Shown: positions 35,063 through 44,021, counted from the first letter of the stretch. The stretch: DNA of 64,000 nt from Marinobacterium lutimaris (GCF_900108065.1 NZ_FNVQ01000004.1:124001-188000); one strand, 5' to 3'. The notes: generated by a model from the sequence alone, not told the origin. Program-made: numbers and translations.

Positions 35063-37717
35063 ATGAGGCGCCGCTCACTGAGCATCCGCTACCGGGTGAT
35101 GGCACTCACCCTGCTTCCGATGACACTTCTGGCCCTGGTACTGGGCGGCTATTTCACCCTGACCCGCGTGGCAGAAACCCGCGCCAACCTGCTTGAGCAG
35201 GGCCAGGCCACGGCCCGATTGATCGCTTCCGCCTCCGAATTCGGTGTCCTCAGCGGCAACCGCCAACTGCTGCGCAGCCTCAGCAGCGGCCCAGTCCGGG
35301 CCGAAGAAGTGACCGATATTCTGTTCTACGACGCTGACTTCCGCCTGCTGTTCCGCAGTGGTGAGTTCGATGTCGAGGTCGCCCGCGATCAAAAGGAACC
35401 CCGTCTCTACCAGGGCACCTGGCACTTTGTTGCGCCGATTACCGCCCGCACCCTGCCGTTACAGGACAATCCTGAACTGCTCTCCATCGATGACGGCAGT
35501 GAAACACTCGGCTGGGTCGCGGTACTGATCTCCGCCCAGCCCACGCTGGCCCAAGAGCGCGCGATACTGATGCGTGGCGCAGGGCTGACGCTGATCTGCC
35601 TGGTTATCGCCCTGGCGCTGGCCAACCGCTTTGGCCGCCGCATCACCTACCCGGTGCTGGGCCTGACCCGGCTGATCGAACGCCTGCAGCGCGGTGAGCT
35701 TAACGCCCGCGCCGACACCAGCTACACCGGCGAGCTGCAAACCCTCGCCACCGGTATCAACCGCCTGGCGACGCGGGTACAGGAATCCAACCTGCAGTTC
35801 GAATTCCGTGTCGACAGCGCCACCCGGCGTCTGACCCAGACCCTGCGTCACCTGGAACGCCGTAATCGGGAACTGCAGCAGGAGCGCCAGCGCGCCGACG
35901 ACGCCAACCGCGCCAAGGATGAGTTCCTGGCCCGCATGAGCCATGAGCTGCGTACTCCGCTGACCTCGGTTATCGGCTTCACCGAACTGCTGGAAAGCAC
36001 CCGTCTGGACCGCCAGCAGAAGCAGTACCTGCAGATTGTCAGCCGCACCTCCGAGCTGCTGCTGACCATCATCGATGACATCCTCGATTTCTCACGCCTG
36101 GAATCCAACGCCATCGAGATCGAAGCGCTGGAATTCGACCTGACACAGCGCCTGTTTGACGTGCTCGAGGCCCAGTCACCGGTGGCGGCCCGCAAAGGGC
36201 TGGAACTGACCGCCAGCCTGCCGCCGGATCTGCCACGCCGGGTTATCGGCGATCCCACCCGACTCAGCCAGATACTCAACAACCTGCTCGGCAATGCGGT
36301 GAAGTTCACCGAGCGTGGCGAGGTGGAGCTTCAGGTCAGGATCAGCCGGCTGCCCGGCGACAATCCGCGCCTGCTGATCTGCGTGCGCGATACCGGTATC
36401 GGCATCGCCGCCTCCCGCATCGGCCACCTGTTCAGCGCCTTCACCCAGGGCGATAGCTCCATCAGCCGGCGCTTTGGTGGCTCGGGCCTGGGTCTTGTGA
36501 TTGCACAGCGCCTTACCGAACTGATGGGCGGAAAAATCCACCTCGACAGCGTCGAGGGCCAGGGCACCCGCGTGCATCTGGATCTGCCACTGCGCTATGC
36601 ATCGGTTGAAGGTGGCATTCACTGCTTTGAGAACCAGCCGGAGATGCCGCTGCTGCTGTATGAGCCGCACGCCGGCAGCCGCGCCATGCTGTTACAGCAA
36701 CTGCAGATTCTGCCGATTCCCGTTATCCCTATCCGCCATCTGGAGGAGATGCGTGACTACTGCCAGGATAACGCCAGTTGCACGATGGTGGTCGGCGTCA
36801 GCCCACTGGAAGCGGGCACGCGCCATGTGCAGCAGCTGTGCGACAGGATTCGTGCTCATACCAGCGCACCGCTGATCTTCCTGATTCCCGGGCGCGGCGC
36901 GATTCATCTGCATGCCGACTCTCTCAAGGTGCTGTCGAAGCCCCCACGCTGGCGGGAGCTGCTCGGTGCCGTGGGGCTGGCGGTGGACGAAAGCCACAGC
37001 CGCTCCAACCCTGCCCTGGAGACACAGCTGCCCTATCCGCTTGAGATCCTGGTGGCCGAAGACAATGAGTTTAACCGCCTGCTGATCCATCGCCTGCTGG
37101 AGGGCCTGGGTGCGCGGGTTACCGAGGTTGGCTCAGGCCAGGAGGTGCTCGATTACCTGGACAGTTCCGGCGAACCGGATCTGATCCTGATGGATGTACA
37201 CATGCCGGGCATGGACGGTATCGAGGCGACCCGTCGGGTGCGTCTGCGCTCGAAAACGCTGCCGATCTTCGCCCTGACCGCCAACGTGGTGCCCCACGAG
37301 CACCTGGCACTGGAGGCGGCAGGCATCAATGGCCTTATGCTGAAGCCGATCAACGTACCGGAGCTGCTGCGCGCGCTGATAGGGCTGTGCGAAGAAAAGA
37401 CCGGCCTGTCTCACGATACGCCTGCGGCAACACCGGAATTGACCAATTCGCTGACCAACCTTACCTCGCCGGACAGCCTGCAGCAGGAGGTACGCCGCCT
37501 GGCCCAGGAGATCATGCGCTCGGTCTGGGAGAAAGACCGCAATCAGGTTCGCGCCTACGCCCACCAGTTGATCGGCGTCGCCGGGCTTTACGATATGCCG
37601 GTACTGGAGAGCTGCACCTCCGAACTTCAGCAGGCCGCGCAGGAAGGCGATATGCGAGCGCTCTGGGAAACCAGTTCAAGGCTGAAGCGCGTAGCGGATC
37701 AGGAACAGCTGGAATAA
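35063..37717 (+). CDS. BarA-like hybrid sensor histidine kinase with receiver and Hpt domains
   Basis: 884 residues. TM1 (about 12-33), a periplasmic domain of about 130 residues, TM2 (about 172-190) and HAMP (190-245). A coiled coil leads to HisKA with H294 in MSHELRTPL. The HATPase (about 395-512) has NLLGNAVKF, DTGIGI and GGSGLGL. A degenerate receiver-like region (about 525-640) lacks the Asp. A full receiver (660-775) has AEDNE and DVHMPGMDG with D711, and the C-terminal Hpt has H834 in AYAHQLIG. This is the BarA/GacS plan. No response regulator is encoded nearby, so the phosphate must go to an unlinked one. Last gene of the TonB/binding-protein operon; REP elements follow. Confidence 0.92.
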   Translation: MRRRSLSIRYRVMALTLLPMTLLALVLGGYFTLTRVAETRANLLEQGQATARLIASASEFGVLSGNRQLLRSLSSGPVRAEEVTDILFYDADFRLLFRSGEFDVEVARDQKEPRLYQGTWHFVAPITARTLPLQDNPELLSIDDGSETLGWVAVLISAQPTLAQERAILMRGAGLTLICLVIALALANRFGRRITYPVLGLTRLIERLQRGELNARADTSYTGELQTLATGINRLATRVQESNLQFEFRVDSATRRLTQTLRHLERRNRELQQERQRADDANRAKDEFLARMSHELRTPLTSVIGFTELLESTRLDRQQKQYLQIVSRTSELLLTIIDDILDFSRLESNAIEIEALEFDLTQRLFDVLEAQSPVAARKGLELTASLPPDLPRRVIGDPTRLSQILNNLLGNAVKFTERGEVELQVRISRLPGDNPRLLICVRDTGIGIAASRIGHLFSAFTQGDSSISRRFGGSGLGLVIAQRLTELMGGKIHLDSVEGQGTRVHLDLPLRYASVEGGIHCFENQPEMPLLLYEPHAGSRAMLLQQLQILPIPVIPIRHLEEMRDYCQDNASCTMVVGVSPLEAGTRHVQQLCDRIRAHTSAPLIFLIPGRGAIHLHADSLKVLSKPPRWRELLGAVGLAVDESHSRSNPALETQLPYPLEILVAEDNEFNRLLIHRLLEGLGARVTEVGSGQEVLDYLDSSGEPDLILMDVHMPGMDGIEATRRVRLRSKTLPIFALTANVVPHEHLALEAAGINGLMLKPINVPELLRALIGLCEEKTGLSHDTPAATPELTNSLTNLTSPDSLQQEVRRLAQEIMRSVWEKDRNQVRAYAHQLIGVAGLYDMPVLESCTSELQQAAQEGDMRALWETSSRLKRVADQEQLE

Positions 37718-37721
37718 TTAC

Positions 37722-37860
37722 AGGTAGGAGACACGCTACGTGTCGATTGAACCCTGAGCCGCGGTTAGTTCAAACTCCGGGGGATGATCGCGGCGGGGCG
37801 CCGCTCCTACTGGAAATCTGCCCGGTAGGAGGCGCGCCTCGCGCCGATTGATGCCTGCAC
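37722..37860. repeat. REP element cluster (three copies)
   Basis: Three GTAGGAG elements: GGTAGGAG with stem GACACG/CGTGTC (37723-37760), an inverted copy ending GCTCCTAC (37783-37810) with stem GCGGCG/CGCCGC, and GGTAGGAG with stem GGCGCG/CGCGCC (37824-37860). Each stem has a different sequence but pairs fully and is followed by CGAT. This is the form of Pseudomonas-group REP elements. They fill the gap between the kinase gene and the convergent gene at 37898. Confidence 0.8.
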
Positions 37861-37897
37861 GAGGGTGATTCAAAACCGGTAAGATCAACGCAGTAGA

Positions 37898-38275
37898 TCA
37901 AAACTCCCGCGTAAACGGGGACTCTCGGATAATTCGCTCCAGCTCATCAAGCACCCGCTTGATCCGCTCACGCCCTGCCCGGTCGTACAGATAACCGTCC
38001 ATGCCCCCAGAGGCGGCAGGCTCGCCATCAAGCCCTTCGTGAATACTGATGCAGCGGCGGCGCAACTGCTCGAGCTCAGCATCATGGATAATCGGCATCC
38101 CCAGGAACATATCCCAGGCTTCCACCGAGGTGGTGCGGTTCATCACGCCGGCGAGGATATCTCGGATCTCCTCGCGGCTGGGTCTGTAGGCTGGCGCGCG
38201 GCCAAAACTGAGAAAGCACACCAGCACCAGCAGGATAACCAGCGTCAGTACGAAAATCAGGACGAATTCGCCCAT
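37898..38275 (-). CDS. Small membrane-anchored hypothetical protein
   Basis: 125 residues. One N-terminal TM helix (FVLIFVLTLVILLVLVCFL) followed by a cytoplasmic helical domain with RPSREEIRDILAGVMNRT, WDMFLGMPIIHDAELEQLR and ERIKRVLDELERIIRE. I do not recognise a characterised family. The start overlaps the stop of the DUF2489 gene by one base (TAATG), so the two are one translational unit, and both have an N-terminal anchor with a cytoplasmic helical domain. Confidence 0.75.
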   Translation of the reverse strand: MGEFVLIFVLTLVILLVLVCFLSFGRAPAYRPSREEIRDILAGVMNRTTSVEAWDMFLGMPIIHDAELEQLRRRCISIHEGLDGEPAASGGMDGYLYDRAGRERIKRVLDELERIIRESPFTREF

Positions 38276-38757
38276 TACTGCATCTGCTCAAGCGGGTAAC
38301 GCTGCAGCTCAGTCATCGCCGTGCGTACCTGCTCGCCATGCTCCTTCTCCAGCTGCGCCATCTGCTTCTGGTACTCCCGCTTTTCTGCGCGACTCAGCGC
38401 TTTCCAGTCCTCCAGGAACGGAATGTGCTCGGTGGCCCGGTAGACCCGCTCAATCACGGCGAAGTTTTCGTGCTGGTGCAGATGCGGCGCCAGGTTATCC
38501 AGCATCACTTTGACGCGGATACAGCCCTCGGTCATGGTCATTTTCTCGTCGTTCAGCACAGCAGAGGCGATGATACGGATACTGTCGATCAGATAGCGGC
38601 GCTGCTCCTGGGCCTGCTGTTCATATTCGCGGGTCTGCCGCTCCTGCTGTTCGCGCAGCTCGCGAGCCGACTTGAGCTGGCGGTAGATAAGGCTACTCAG
38701 CAACACAATGGCGACCAGGCCGATGGCGATCAGCGTATAGGTCAAACTAGGACTCAT
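38275..38757 (-). CDS. DUF2489 family membrane-anchored protein
   Basis: 160 residues. N-terminal TM helix (about 6-26), then a Glu/Gln/Arg-rich coiled coil (KSARELREQQERQTREYEQQ, about 29-53), then a helical domain with YLIDSIRIIASAVLNDEKM and TEGCIRVKVMLDNLAPHL. This pattern fits DUF2489, a family of unknown function in Pseudomonas and marine gammaproteobacteria. It is coupled to the gene at 37898. Three 13-bp tandem repeats lie immediately upstream of its start. Confidence 0.8.
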   Translation of the reverse strand: MSPSLTYTLIAIGLVAIVLLSSLIYRQLKSARELREQQERQTREYEQQAQEQRRYLIDSIRIIASAVLNDEKMTMTEGCIRVKVMLDNLAPHLHQHENFAVIERVYRATEHIPFLEDWKALSRAEKREYQKQMAQLEKEHGEQVRTAMTELQRYPLEQMQ

Positions 38758-38771
38758 CAGAACTCTCTTTA

Positions 38772-38810
38772 GGTTGTGGCTTGTGGTTGTGGCTTGTGGT
38801 TATGGCTTTC
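38772..38810 (+). repeat. Three 13-bp tandem repeats upstream of the DUF2489 gene
   Basis: GGTTGTGGCTTGT at 38772-38784, an identical copy at 38785-38797, and a diverged copy GGTTATGGCTTTC at 38798-38810. The array begins 15 nt upstream of the DUF2489 ATG, in its 5' leader or promoter. Confidence 0.8.
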
Positions 38811-38916
38811 GGCTTCAGTTTAAAGCTTTGTAATGAACGGCTTCGGGCGTATACGAAAAGCCCGAGCTAAGTGTTCAACTATTAAGCGTATTATAGCGGC
38901 AGGGGGTGCTGAGGAT

Positions 38917-38948
38917 AACCCAGCCGCCCCGGTCGGGACGGCTGGGTT
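38917..38948 (-). terminator. Hairpin downstream of tsdA
   Basis: A 10-bp inverted repeat AACCCAGCCG / CGGCTGGGTT with a GC-rich 12-nt interior, 34 nt past the tsdA stop on the minus strand. There is no T-run, so efficiency is uncertain. Confidence 0.5.
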
Positions 38949-38953
38949 AGAGC

Positions 38954-38992
38954 GCTTACTCGAAGGGCTTACTTGAAGGGCTTAGTCGAAAG
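38954..38992. repeat. Three 13-bp tandem repeats across the tsdA stop codon
   Basis: Units GCTTACTCGAAGG, GCTTACTTGAAGG and GCTTAGTCGAAAG lie head to tail. The innermost unit includes the last codons and stop of tsdA; the other two lie just outside it. Confidence 0.75.
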
Positions 38993-39956
38993 TGCGCGGA
39001 CGCAGCACATCCGGTTTCAGGAACGGCTTGTCGCCGGAGTTGTCATGCTGACCCAAGATCTGGCCATTAAACTCGGTGCCGTAGCGGGTCCACTTGTGGA
39101 AGTTGTTGTACTTCTCACGGGTTTCTTTCGCATCTCCGGTATAGCGCGGGTCCTGTGGGCGCTCGTGGCTGTTGACGAACATCGCCACATCCCAGGCCTG
39201 CTGATCGCTCAGTGAGCCCGGTTTACCCAGAGGCATATTGTTCTTGATGAACGAAGCCGCGGTGAAAACACGGGTCATACCGGCGCCCCAGTTATAGGAG
39301 TTATCCCCCCAGAGCGGCGGGAACACCACCTTGCCATCCACATGCTGGCCCTGGCCGTCAGCGCCGTGACAGACCGCACAGTTATCCGCATAAACCTGGG
39401 CACCACGCTCGTAATCGGCGGGCTGCTCCGGCTCACGCCCCAGATGGCTGAAACCACGGCCACCGATATTGGTTTCATACACCTGGGCGCCCTTGGCCAG
39501 CCACTGATGATAAGCCACCAGCGCCAGCATATCGTCGCTGCCGTACTCCGGCGGCTTACCGTTCATGGAGAAGGAGAAACAGCCGGCGATGCGCTCTTCC
39601 AGCGAGTTCACATGCTGGTTTTTGCCACGGAAGTCCGGCAGCGTGGTCGCCGCCGGCCACACCGGCCCGGACCAGTTCATACGGCCCTCGCCCATATGGC
39701 AGCTCTTGCAGTTCATATCGTTGAAAACGTATTCACCGCGCTTCTGCTGGGTATTCATGAACAGATCACGCCCCTTCAGGATCACCTCTTTAAGCTGAGG
39801 CTTGATCGACTCATCGTTCATCAGATCATCAACGGTGGGGGCCTGGTGCACGTACTGCCCCTCCTTGAACGCAGGCAGTTGCACCGGCACGGAGTTCTCC
39901 GCCATCAGCGGCAGAGAAACGGCGCCCAGCAGCGCGAATGCGATCAGCTTGTTCAT
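38982..39956 (-). CDS. tsdA: Thiosulfate dehydrogenase (diheme cytochrome c TsdA)
   Basis: 324 residues with a signal peptide (about 1-19). Two heme c sites, CKSCH (83-87) and CAVCH (193-197). Cys126 in EERIAGCFSFSMNGK (121-135 region) matches the unusual Cys axial ligand of the active-site heme in TsdA enzymes. TsdA oxidises thiosulfate to tetrathionate in the periplasm; some members run as tetrathionate reductases. The start overlaps the stop of the c4-type gene (tsdB-like), the known redox partner. The Cys ligand and partner make this call fairly firm; reaction direction is not readable. Confidence 0.85.
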   Translation of the reverse strand: MNKLIAFALLGAVSLPLMAENSVPVQLPAFKEGQYVHQAPTVDDLMNDESIKPQLKEVILKGRDLFMNTQQKRGEYVFNDMNCKSCHMGEGRMNWSGPVWPAATTLPDFRGKNQHVNSLEERIAGCFSFSMNGKPPEYGSDDMLALVAYHQWLAKGAQVYETNIGGRGFSHLGREPEQPADYERGAQVYADNCAVCHGADGQGQHVDGKVVFPPLWGDNSYNWGAGMTRVFTAASFIKNNMPLGKPGSLSDQQAWDVAMFVNSHERPQDPRYTGDAKETREKYNNFHKWTRYGTEFNGQILGQHDNSGDKPFLKPDVLRPRTFD

Positions 39957-40609
39957 TGGCCTGCCCCCTTGATTGACTGGTGAGACAGATAGGCAGCCAC
40001 CGCCTCGATCTGCTGTGGATTCAGACGCCCGGCGATCGCCAGCATCAGTTGGTTCTCATCGTTACTGCGGGCGCCGCTCTGCCAGGCTTGCAGTTGCTTG
40101 CGCAGGTAACCGGCATGCTGTCCGGCCAGGGCCGGGAAGGTCGAACCCACACCCTGGCTGTCGGGGCCGTGGCAGCTTTCGCAGGGCGCAATGTAATTAT
40201 CCCAATCGCCCTGTTTCACCAGCTTTTCACCCAGCGCCAGCACGCTGTCGTCAGCGGCTGCCGGGGTAGGCTGTGCCGACTGGCCCTGGTAGTAAGCCGC
40301 CACATCATCGATCTGCTGATCGCTGAGATTGGCCGCGTTTGGCAGCATAATCGGATCAGTACGGCGACCATCACGGTAGTCCCGCAACTGACGCGCCAGA
40401 TAGCCGGCGTCAAGCCCCGCCAAGCGCGGAAAGCCGGCCGCATCATTACCGGCGCCATCCACTCCGTGACAGGCCAGACAGGGTGCCCCGCCCTTGCCAT
40501 CGCCCTGCATCACCAATTGCTGACCGGCTGCGGGATCGCCCTCGGCCCAGGCAACCCCAAGCGTCAGCATCATCGCAGCCAGGCCCAACCCAGCCTGGAA
40601 TCTTCTCAT
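39953..40609 (-). CDS. tsdB: Diheme cytochrome c4-type electron acceptor (TsdB-like)
   Basis: 218 residues: signal peptide (about 1-22), then two similar cytochrome domains with CLACH (44-48) and CESCH (143-147) and Met ligands likely in PIMLPNAANLS and LMLAIAGRLN. This is the cytochrome c4 fold. TsdB, the electron acceptor of TsdA, is of this type and is encoded next to or fused with tsdA in several bacteria. The 4-nt overlap with tsdA supports a shared function. A general c4 role with cytochrome oxidase is an alternative. Confidence 0.82.
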   Translation of the reverse strand: MRRFQAGLGLAAMMLTLGVAWAEGDPAAGQQLVMQGDGKGGAPCLACHGVDGAGNDAAGFPRLAGLDAGYLARQLRDYRDGRRTDPIMLPNAANLSDQQIDDVAAYYQGQSAQPTPAAADDSVLALGEKLVKQGDWDNYIAPCESCHGPDSQGVGSTFPALAGQHAGYLRKQLQAWQSGARSNDENQLMLAIAGRLNPQQIEAVAAYLSHQSIKGAGQ

Positions 40610-40704
40610 TGTTTTGCTCCCATTAGCGTCCGTTTCACCTCTATCCAGCGAAAACCAGCAAGAAGGTGTTGTCGTCCCGATAGATCATAGACCCTATTCG
40701 ACCC

Positions 40705-40716
40705 ATATTTAAATAT
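40705..40716. promoter_or_regulatory. AT-rich palindrome in the tsdBA-SulP divergent region
   Basis: The perfect 12-bp palindrome ATATTTAAATAT lies in an AT-rich stretch (about 40700-40765) about 100 bp upstream of tsdB. The 363-bp gap 40610-40972 separates divergent operons, so this is a plausible operator or promoter core. No regulator gene is adjacent. The part from 40790 to 40972 is GC-richer and open in frame with the transporter, but shows nothing definite. Confidence 0.4.
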
Positions 40717-40972
40717 ATCTAATATAGATCTTTCTAATTTAAACTCTGATTTAACTGCTAATTCTAGAACGCCACAGACTCCCGCCGTGATCCCTCTACC
40801 TGTCTGTGCTAATATTGCCGGCTGTTTTTACCCTACCCTGAGCCGCAATTGTTGCTGCCTGCTGTCTGTTTCAGCTGGCATAAAACGCTTTGCTGCCCGC
40901 CGGCAGGACAGCTGTCCTGCGGTAACTATCCAATATTTCATTCATCCGTCTGAACTAAGAATCGGGACTCTC

Positions 40973-42463
40973 ATGATTGCAACGCTAAAGTCGGGCTGGT
41001 CTCTTCAGAATTTACGCGGCGATGTCCTCGCCGGGCTTGTCGTGGCACTGGCCCTGATTCCGGAAGCGATCGCCTTCTCCATCATCGCCGGGGTTGATCC
41101 CAAGGTGGGTCTGTACGCCTCCTTCTGTATCGCCGTGGTCACGGCGTTCTTCGGCGGTCGTCCGGGGATGATCTCCGCCGCCACCGGCGCCATGGCGCTG
41201 TTGATGGTGACGCTGGTGAAGGAGCACGGGCTGGAATACCTGATGGCAGCCACTCTGCTGACCGGTGTGTTCCAGATTATCGCCGGCTTCCTGAAATTGG
41301 GATCGCTGATGCGTTTCGTCTCGCGCTCGGTGGTCACCGGCTTCGTTAACGCCCTGGCGATCCTGATCTTTATGGCGCAGCTGCCGGAGCTGACCGATGT
41401 GACCTGGCATGTCTACGCCATGACTGCAGCGGGACTCGGCATCATCTACCTCTTCCCCTACGTGCCGAAGCTGGGGAAACTGATCCCCTCGCCGCTGGTG
41501 TGCATTCTGCTGCTCACCGCCGTATCCATGGCGCTGGGGCTGAATATCAACACCGTTGGCGATATGGGTGAACTGCCCGATGCGCTGCCGGTCTTCCTCT
41601 GGCCCGACGTGCCGCTGAACCTGGAAACCCTGTGGATCATCCTGCCCTACTCCCTGCCGCTGGCAGTGGTGGGCCTGCTTGAGTCCCTGATGACCGCCAC
41701 CATCGTCGATGACCTGACCGACACATCCAGCGACAAAAACCGCGAGTGCAAAGGCCAGGGTACTGCCAACATCGTATCGGGCCTGTTTGGCGGTATGGCC
41801 GGTTGCGCCATGATCGGCCAGTCCGTGATCAACGTGAAGTCCGGCGGCCGCACCCGTATCTCCACGCTGATCGCTGGTGTCGTTCTGCTGATCCTGGTGG
41901 TGTTCCTGGATAAATGGGTTTCCCAGATCCCCATGGCCGCTCTGGTGGCGGTGATGATCATGGTGTCCATCGGTACCTTCAGCTGGGAATCGATCATCAA
42001 TCTTAAGAAGCATCCGCTCTCTACCAACCTGGTGATGCTGGTCACCGTGGCGATCGTTGTAGCGACCCACAACCTGGCCCTGGGTGTATTCGCCGGTGTG
42101 CTGCTGGCGGCGCTGTTCTTCGCCAACAAGATCGGTCAGTACCTCTATATCGACAGCGAACTGAGCGAAAACCAGCAGGAGCGCCGCTACCAGGTGGTGG
42201 GCCAGGTGTTCTTCAGCTCCTCTGAGAAGTTCACCGCTGCGTTCGACTTCAAGGAAGATATCGACCGGATCGTGATTGATCTGAGTCATGCGCATTTCTG
42301 GGATATCACGGCAGTATCCGCACTCGACAAGGTGGTCATCAAGTTCCGCCGCGAAGGCGCAGAGGTCGAGGTGATCGGTCTGAACGAAGCCAGCGCAACC
42401 ATCGTCGACCGTTTTGCCGTACACGATAAGCCGGAAGCGGTTGACCAGTTGATGGGCCACTGA
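40973..42463 (+). CDS. SulP-family anion transporter with STAS domain
   Basis: 496 residues from the ATG at 40973 ([21 protein letters not shown]). The frame is open 62 codons further upstream, but that part lacks transporter character. It has about 12 TM helices with [20 protein letters not shown] near the start, the family segment [16 protein letters not shown], and a C-terminal STAS domain (about 390-496) with [21 protein letters not shown]. SulP proteins move sulfate, bicarbonate or other anions. Divergence from tsdBA suggests sulfur-oxyanion handling; bicarbonate uptake is the main alternative. A universal stress protein gene follows 48 nt later. Confidence 0.9.
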   Translation: MIATLKSGWSLQNLRGDVLAGLVVALALIPEAIAFSIIAGVDPKVGLYASFCIAVVTAFFGGRPGMISAATGAMALLMVTLVKEHGLEYLMAATLLTGVFQIIAGFLKLGSLMRFVSRSVVTGFVNALAILIFMAQLPELTDVTWHVYAMTAAGLGIIYLFPYVPKLGKLIPSPLVCILLLTAVSMALGLNINTVGDMGELPDALPVFLWPDVPLNLETLWIILPYSLPLAVVGLLESLMTATIVDDLTDTSSDKNRECKGQGTANIVSGLFGGMAGCAMIGQSVINVKSGGRTRISTLIAGVVLLILVVFLDKWVSQIPMAALVAVMIMVSIGTFSWESIINLKKHPLSTNLVMLVTVAIVVATHNLALGVFAGVLLAALFFANKIGQYLYIDSELSENQQERRYQVVGQVFFSSSEKFTAAFDFKEDIDRIVIDLSHAHFWDITAVSALDKVVIKFRREGAEVEVIGLNEASATIVDRFAVHDKPEAVDQLMGH

Positions 42464-42511
42464 TATTCCTGAAAGAAAAAACCCAAAGGACCTGACAAGG
42501 ACCTAAGAGGA

Positions 42512-43360
42512 GTGCCCATGAGTCGAGTGATCGCCTGTATCGATGGTGTTGGCGAACGCGCCAGCGGCATCTGTGACGCCGCGAGCTGGGCCAGCCTGAG
42601 ACTGGACGCCCCGCTCAAACTGTTGCATGTGCTGGACCGCAGCCAGTACCCCACGGAGACCAACCTGACCGGCTCCATCGGTCTGGGTTCACGCGAAGCG
42701 CTGCTGGAAGAGCTGGCAGACCTGGACGAAAAGCGCGGCAAACTGGCCCGTGAACAGGGCCGTCTGATGCTCGACGCCGCCAGGGATCACGCCGTTGCCG
42801 ATGGCATCGCCGAGCCCGAGGTGCTGCAGCGTCACGGTGACCTGGTGGAAACCCTACAGGAACTGGAGTCGGACACCCGCTTGCTGGTGTTCGGTCGCGG
42901 CGGCAGTGCCGGTGAAACCCTGGGCCGCAACGTGGAAGCGGTAATCCGCGCCCTGCACCGCCCGATGCTGTTGCTGCCGGATGACTTCAAGGCACCGGAG
43001 CGTTTCCTGATCGCCTACGACGGCAGCCCCACCTCCCGCAAGGCGGTGGATATGGTGGCGCAGAGTCCGCTGTTCACCGGTATCCCCTGTGACCTGCTGA
43101 TGATCGCCCCCTCCACCAACGACGTGAAGCTGGAACTGAAGCAGGCGCAAGAGAAGCTGACTCAGGCGGGCTTCGATGTCACTGCCGAAATCCTCGCCGG
43201 CGATGTGGAGCAGACCCTGCTTAACGAGGTAGTGATGCGCCGCGCCGATATGCTGGTGATGGGCGCTTACGGCCACTCCCGCATCCGCCAGATGCTGGTG
43301 GGCAGCACCACCAGCAACCTGATCCGCCAGACCCGCGTTCCTTTGCTTCTGCTACGCTAA
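42512..43360 (+). CDS. Tandem-domain universal stress protein
   Basis: 282 residues, two Usp domains. The first (1-150) is divergent. The second (about 165-282) has [17 protein letters not shown] and the nucleotide-binding signature [19 protein letters not shown], indicating ATP binding. AGAGGAG precedes the ATG. SulP-Usp pairs are common in marine gammaproteobacteria, and a regulatory link to the transporter is inferred. A clear terminator follows. Confidence 0.88.
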   Translation: MPMSRVIACIDGVGERASGICDAASWASLRLDAPLKLLHVLDRSQYPTETNLTGSIGLGSREALLEELADLDEKRGKLAREQGRLMLDAARDHAVADGIAEPEVLQRHGDLVETLQELESDTRLLVFGRGGSAGETLGRNVEAVIRALHRPMLLLPDDFKAPERFLIAYDGSPTSRKAVDMVAQSPLFTGIPCDLLMIAPSTNDVKLELKQAQEKLTQAGFDVTAEILAGDVEQTLLNEVVMRRADMLVMGAYGHSRIRQMLVGSTTSNLIRQTRVPLLLLR

Positions 43361-43376
43361 GCAGCGCCGCAAACAG

Positions 43377-43406
43377 AAAAGCAGCCAAACGGCTGCTTTT
43401 TCTTTG
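43377..43406. terminator. Terminator between the Usp gene and the acetyltransferase gene
   Basis: Perfect 10-bp stem AAAAGCAGCC / GGCTGCTTTT with loop aaac, followed by TCTTT. It lies between convergent genes and has A-rich and T-rich flanks for use in both directions. Confidence 0.9.
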
Positions 43407-43432
43407 GTAGCTATCAGGCAGAACAAACAGCC

Positions 43433-43939
43433 TCACTCAATTGCAGTCTGCTCCTCCTTGTAAACCCTGAGCCCCCGCGCCTGGTAATTCCTCAATGCAT
43501 TGGGATGATCAAAGGTGCAGGTGTGCACCCATACCCGATCCGTGCCCGCCCAGTCCCAGGCGGACTGAATGGCATGACTGAGCAGCGGCCCACCAAATCC
43601 TTTGGCAATAAATCCCGGCGCCAGGCCAAAATAGCGGATCTCCGCATTCACCCCATCCGGCCGGAACAGCTCGTAATAGCCGGCAATACTGCCGCGGTAA
43701 TAGGCCACCCAGGTGCGATGCTGCTCGTGTTCCACCTGGGCTTTCCACTGCGCGTCACTCCAGCTGTCCAGGTCGCCCCACTCCCATTCACTGCCAACCA
43801 GCGAATATAAGAATCGGTTGAACTGGTACTGCGGCTCTTCGCTCTCGACAACATTCAGGCTGCCAGGCAAAGGCTTGGCGTTCAGCTCAGTCTGCGCCGT
43901 CATTTCCAGGTAATAGGTGGTGTAAAAACCGCTACTCAT
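43433..43939 (-). CDS. GNAT-family N-acetyltransferase
   Basis: 168 residues from the ATG at 43939 (MSSGFYTTYYLEM), preceded by AGGGAGGA. The acetyl-CoA region is IRYFGLAPGFIAKGFGGPLLSHAIQSA, seen here as YFGLAPGF then KGFGGPLLSHA; the QxxGxG/A loop is degenerate (IAKGFG). The C-terminus has HPNALRNYQARGLRVYKEE, typical of GNAT. The N-terminal segment (YYLEMTAQTEL, then YQFNRFLYSLVGSEWEW) resembles a group of Pseudomonas and marine acetyltransferases of unknown substrate. Confidence 0.82.
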   Translation of the reverse strand: MSSGFYTTYYLEMTAQTELNAKPLPGSLNVVESEEPQYQFNRFLYSLVGSEWEWGDLDSWSDAQWKAQVEHEQHRTWVAYYRGSIAGYYELFRPDGVNAEIRYFGLAPGFIAKGFGGPLLSHAIQSAWDWAGTDRVWVHTCTFDHPNALRNYQARGLRVYKEEQTAIE

Positions 43940-44021
43940 TAATCCTCCCTTATCCGCACAGATCGGTCGCTGATCCCTGCTGCTTTTCATCCTGATTATT
44001 CAATCGACTCTCTCAACCGAC

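Noticed and set aside
41012-42460. 482-codon open frame antisense to the SulP gene
   Set aside because: The His/Gln/Asp-rich translation is typical of antisense shadows; the transporter on the plus strand is clear.
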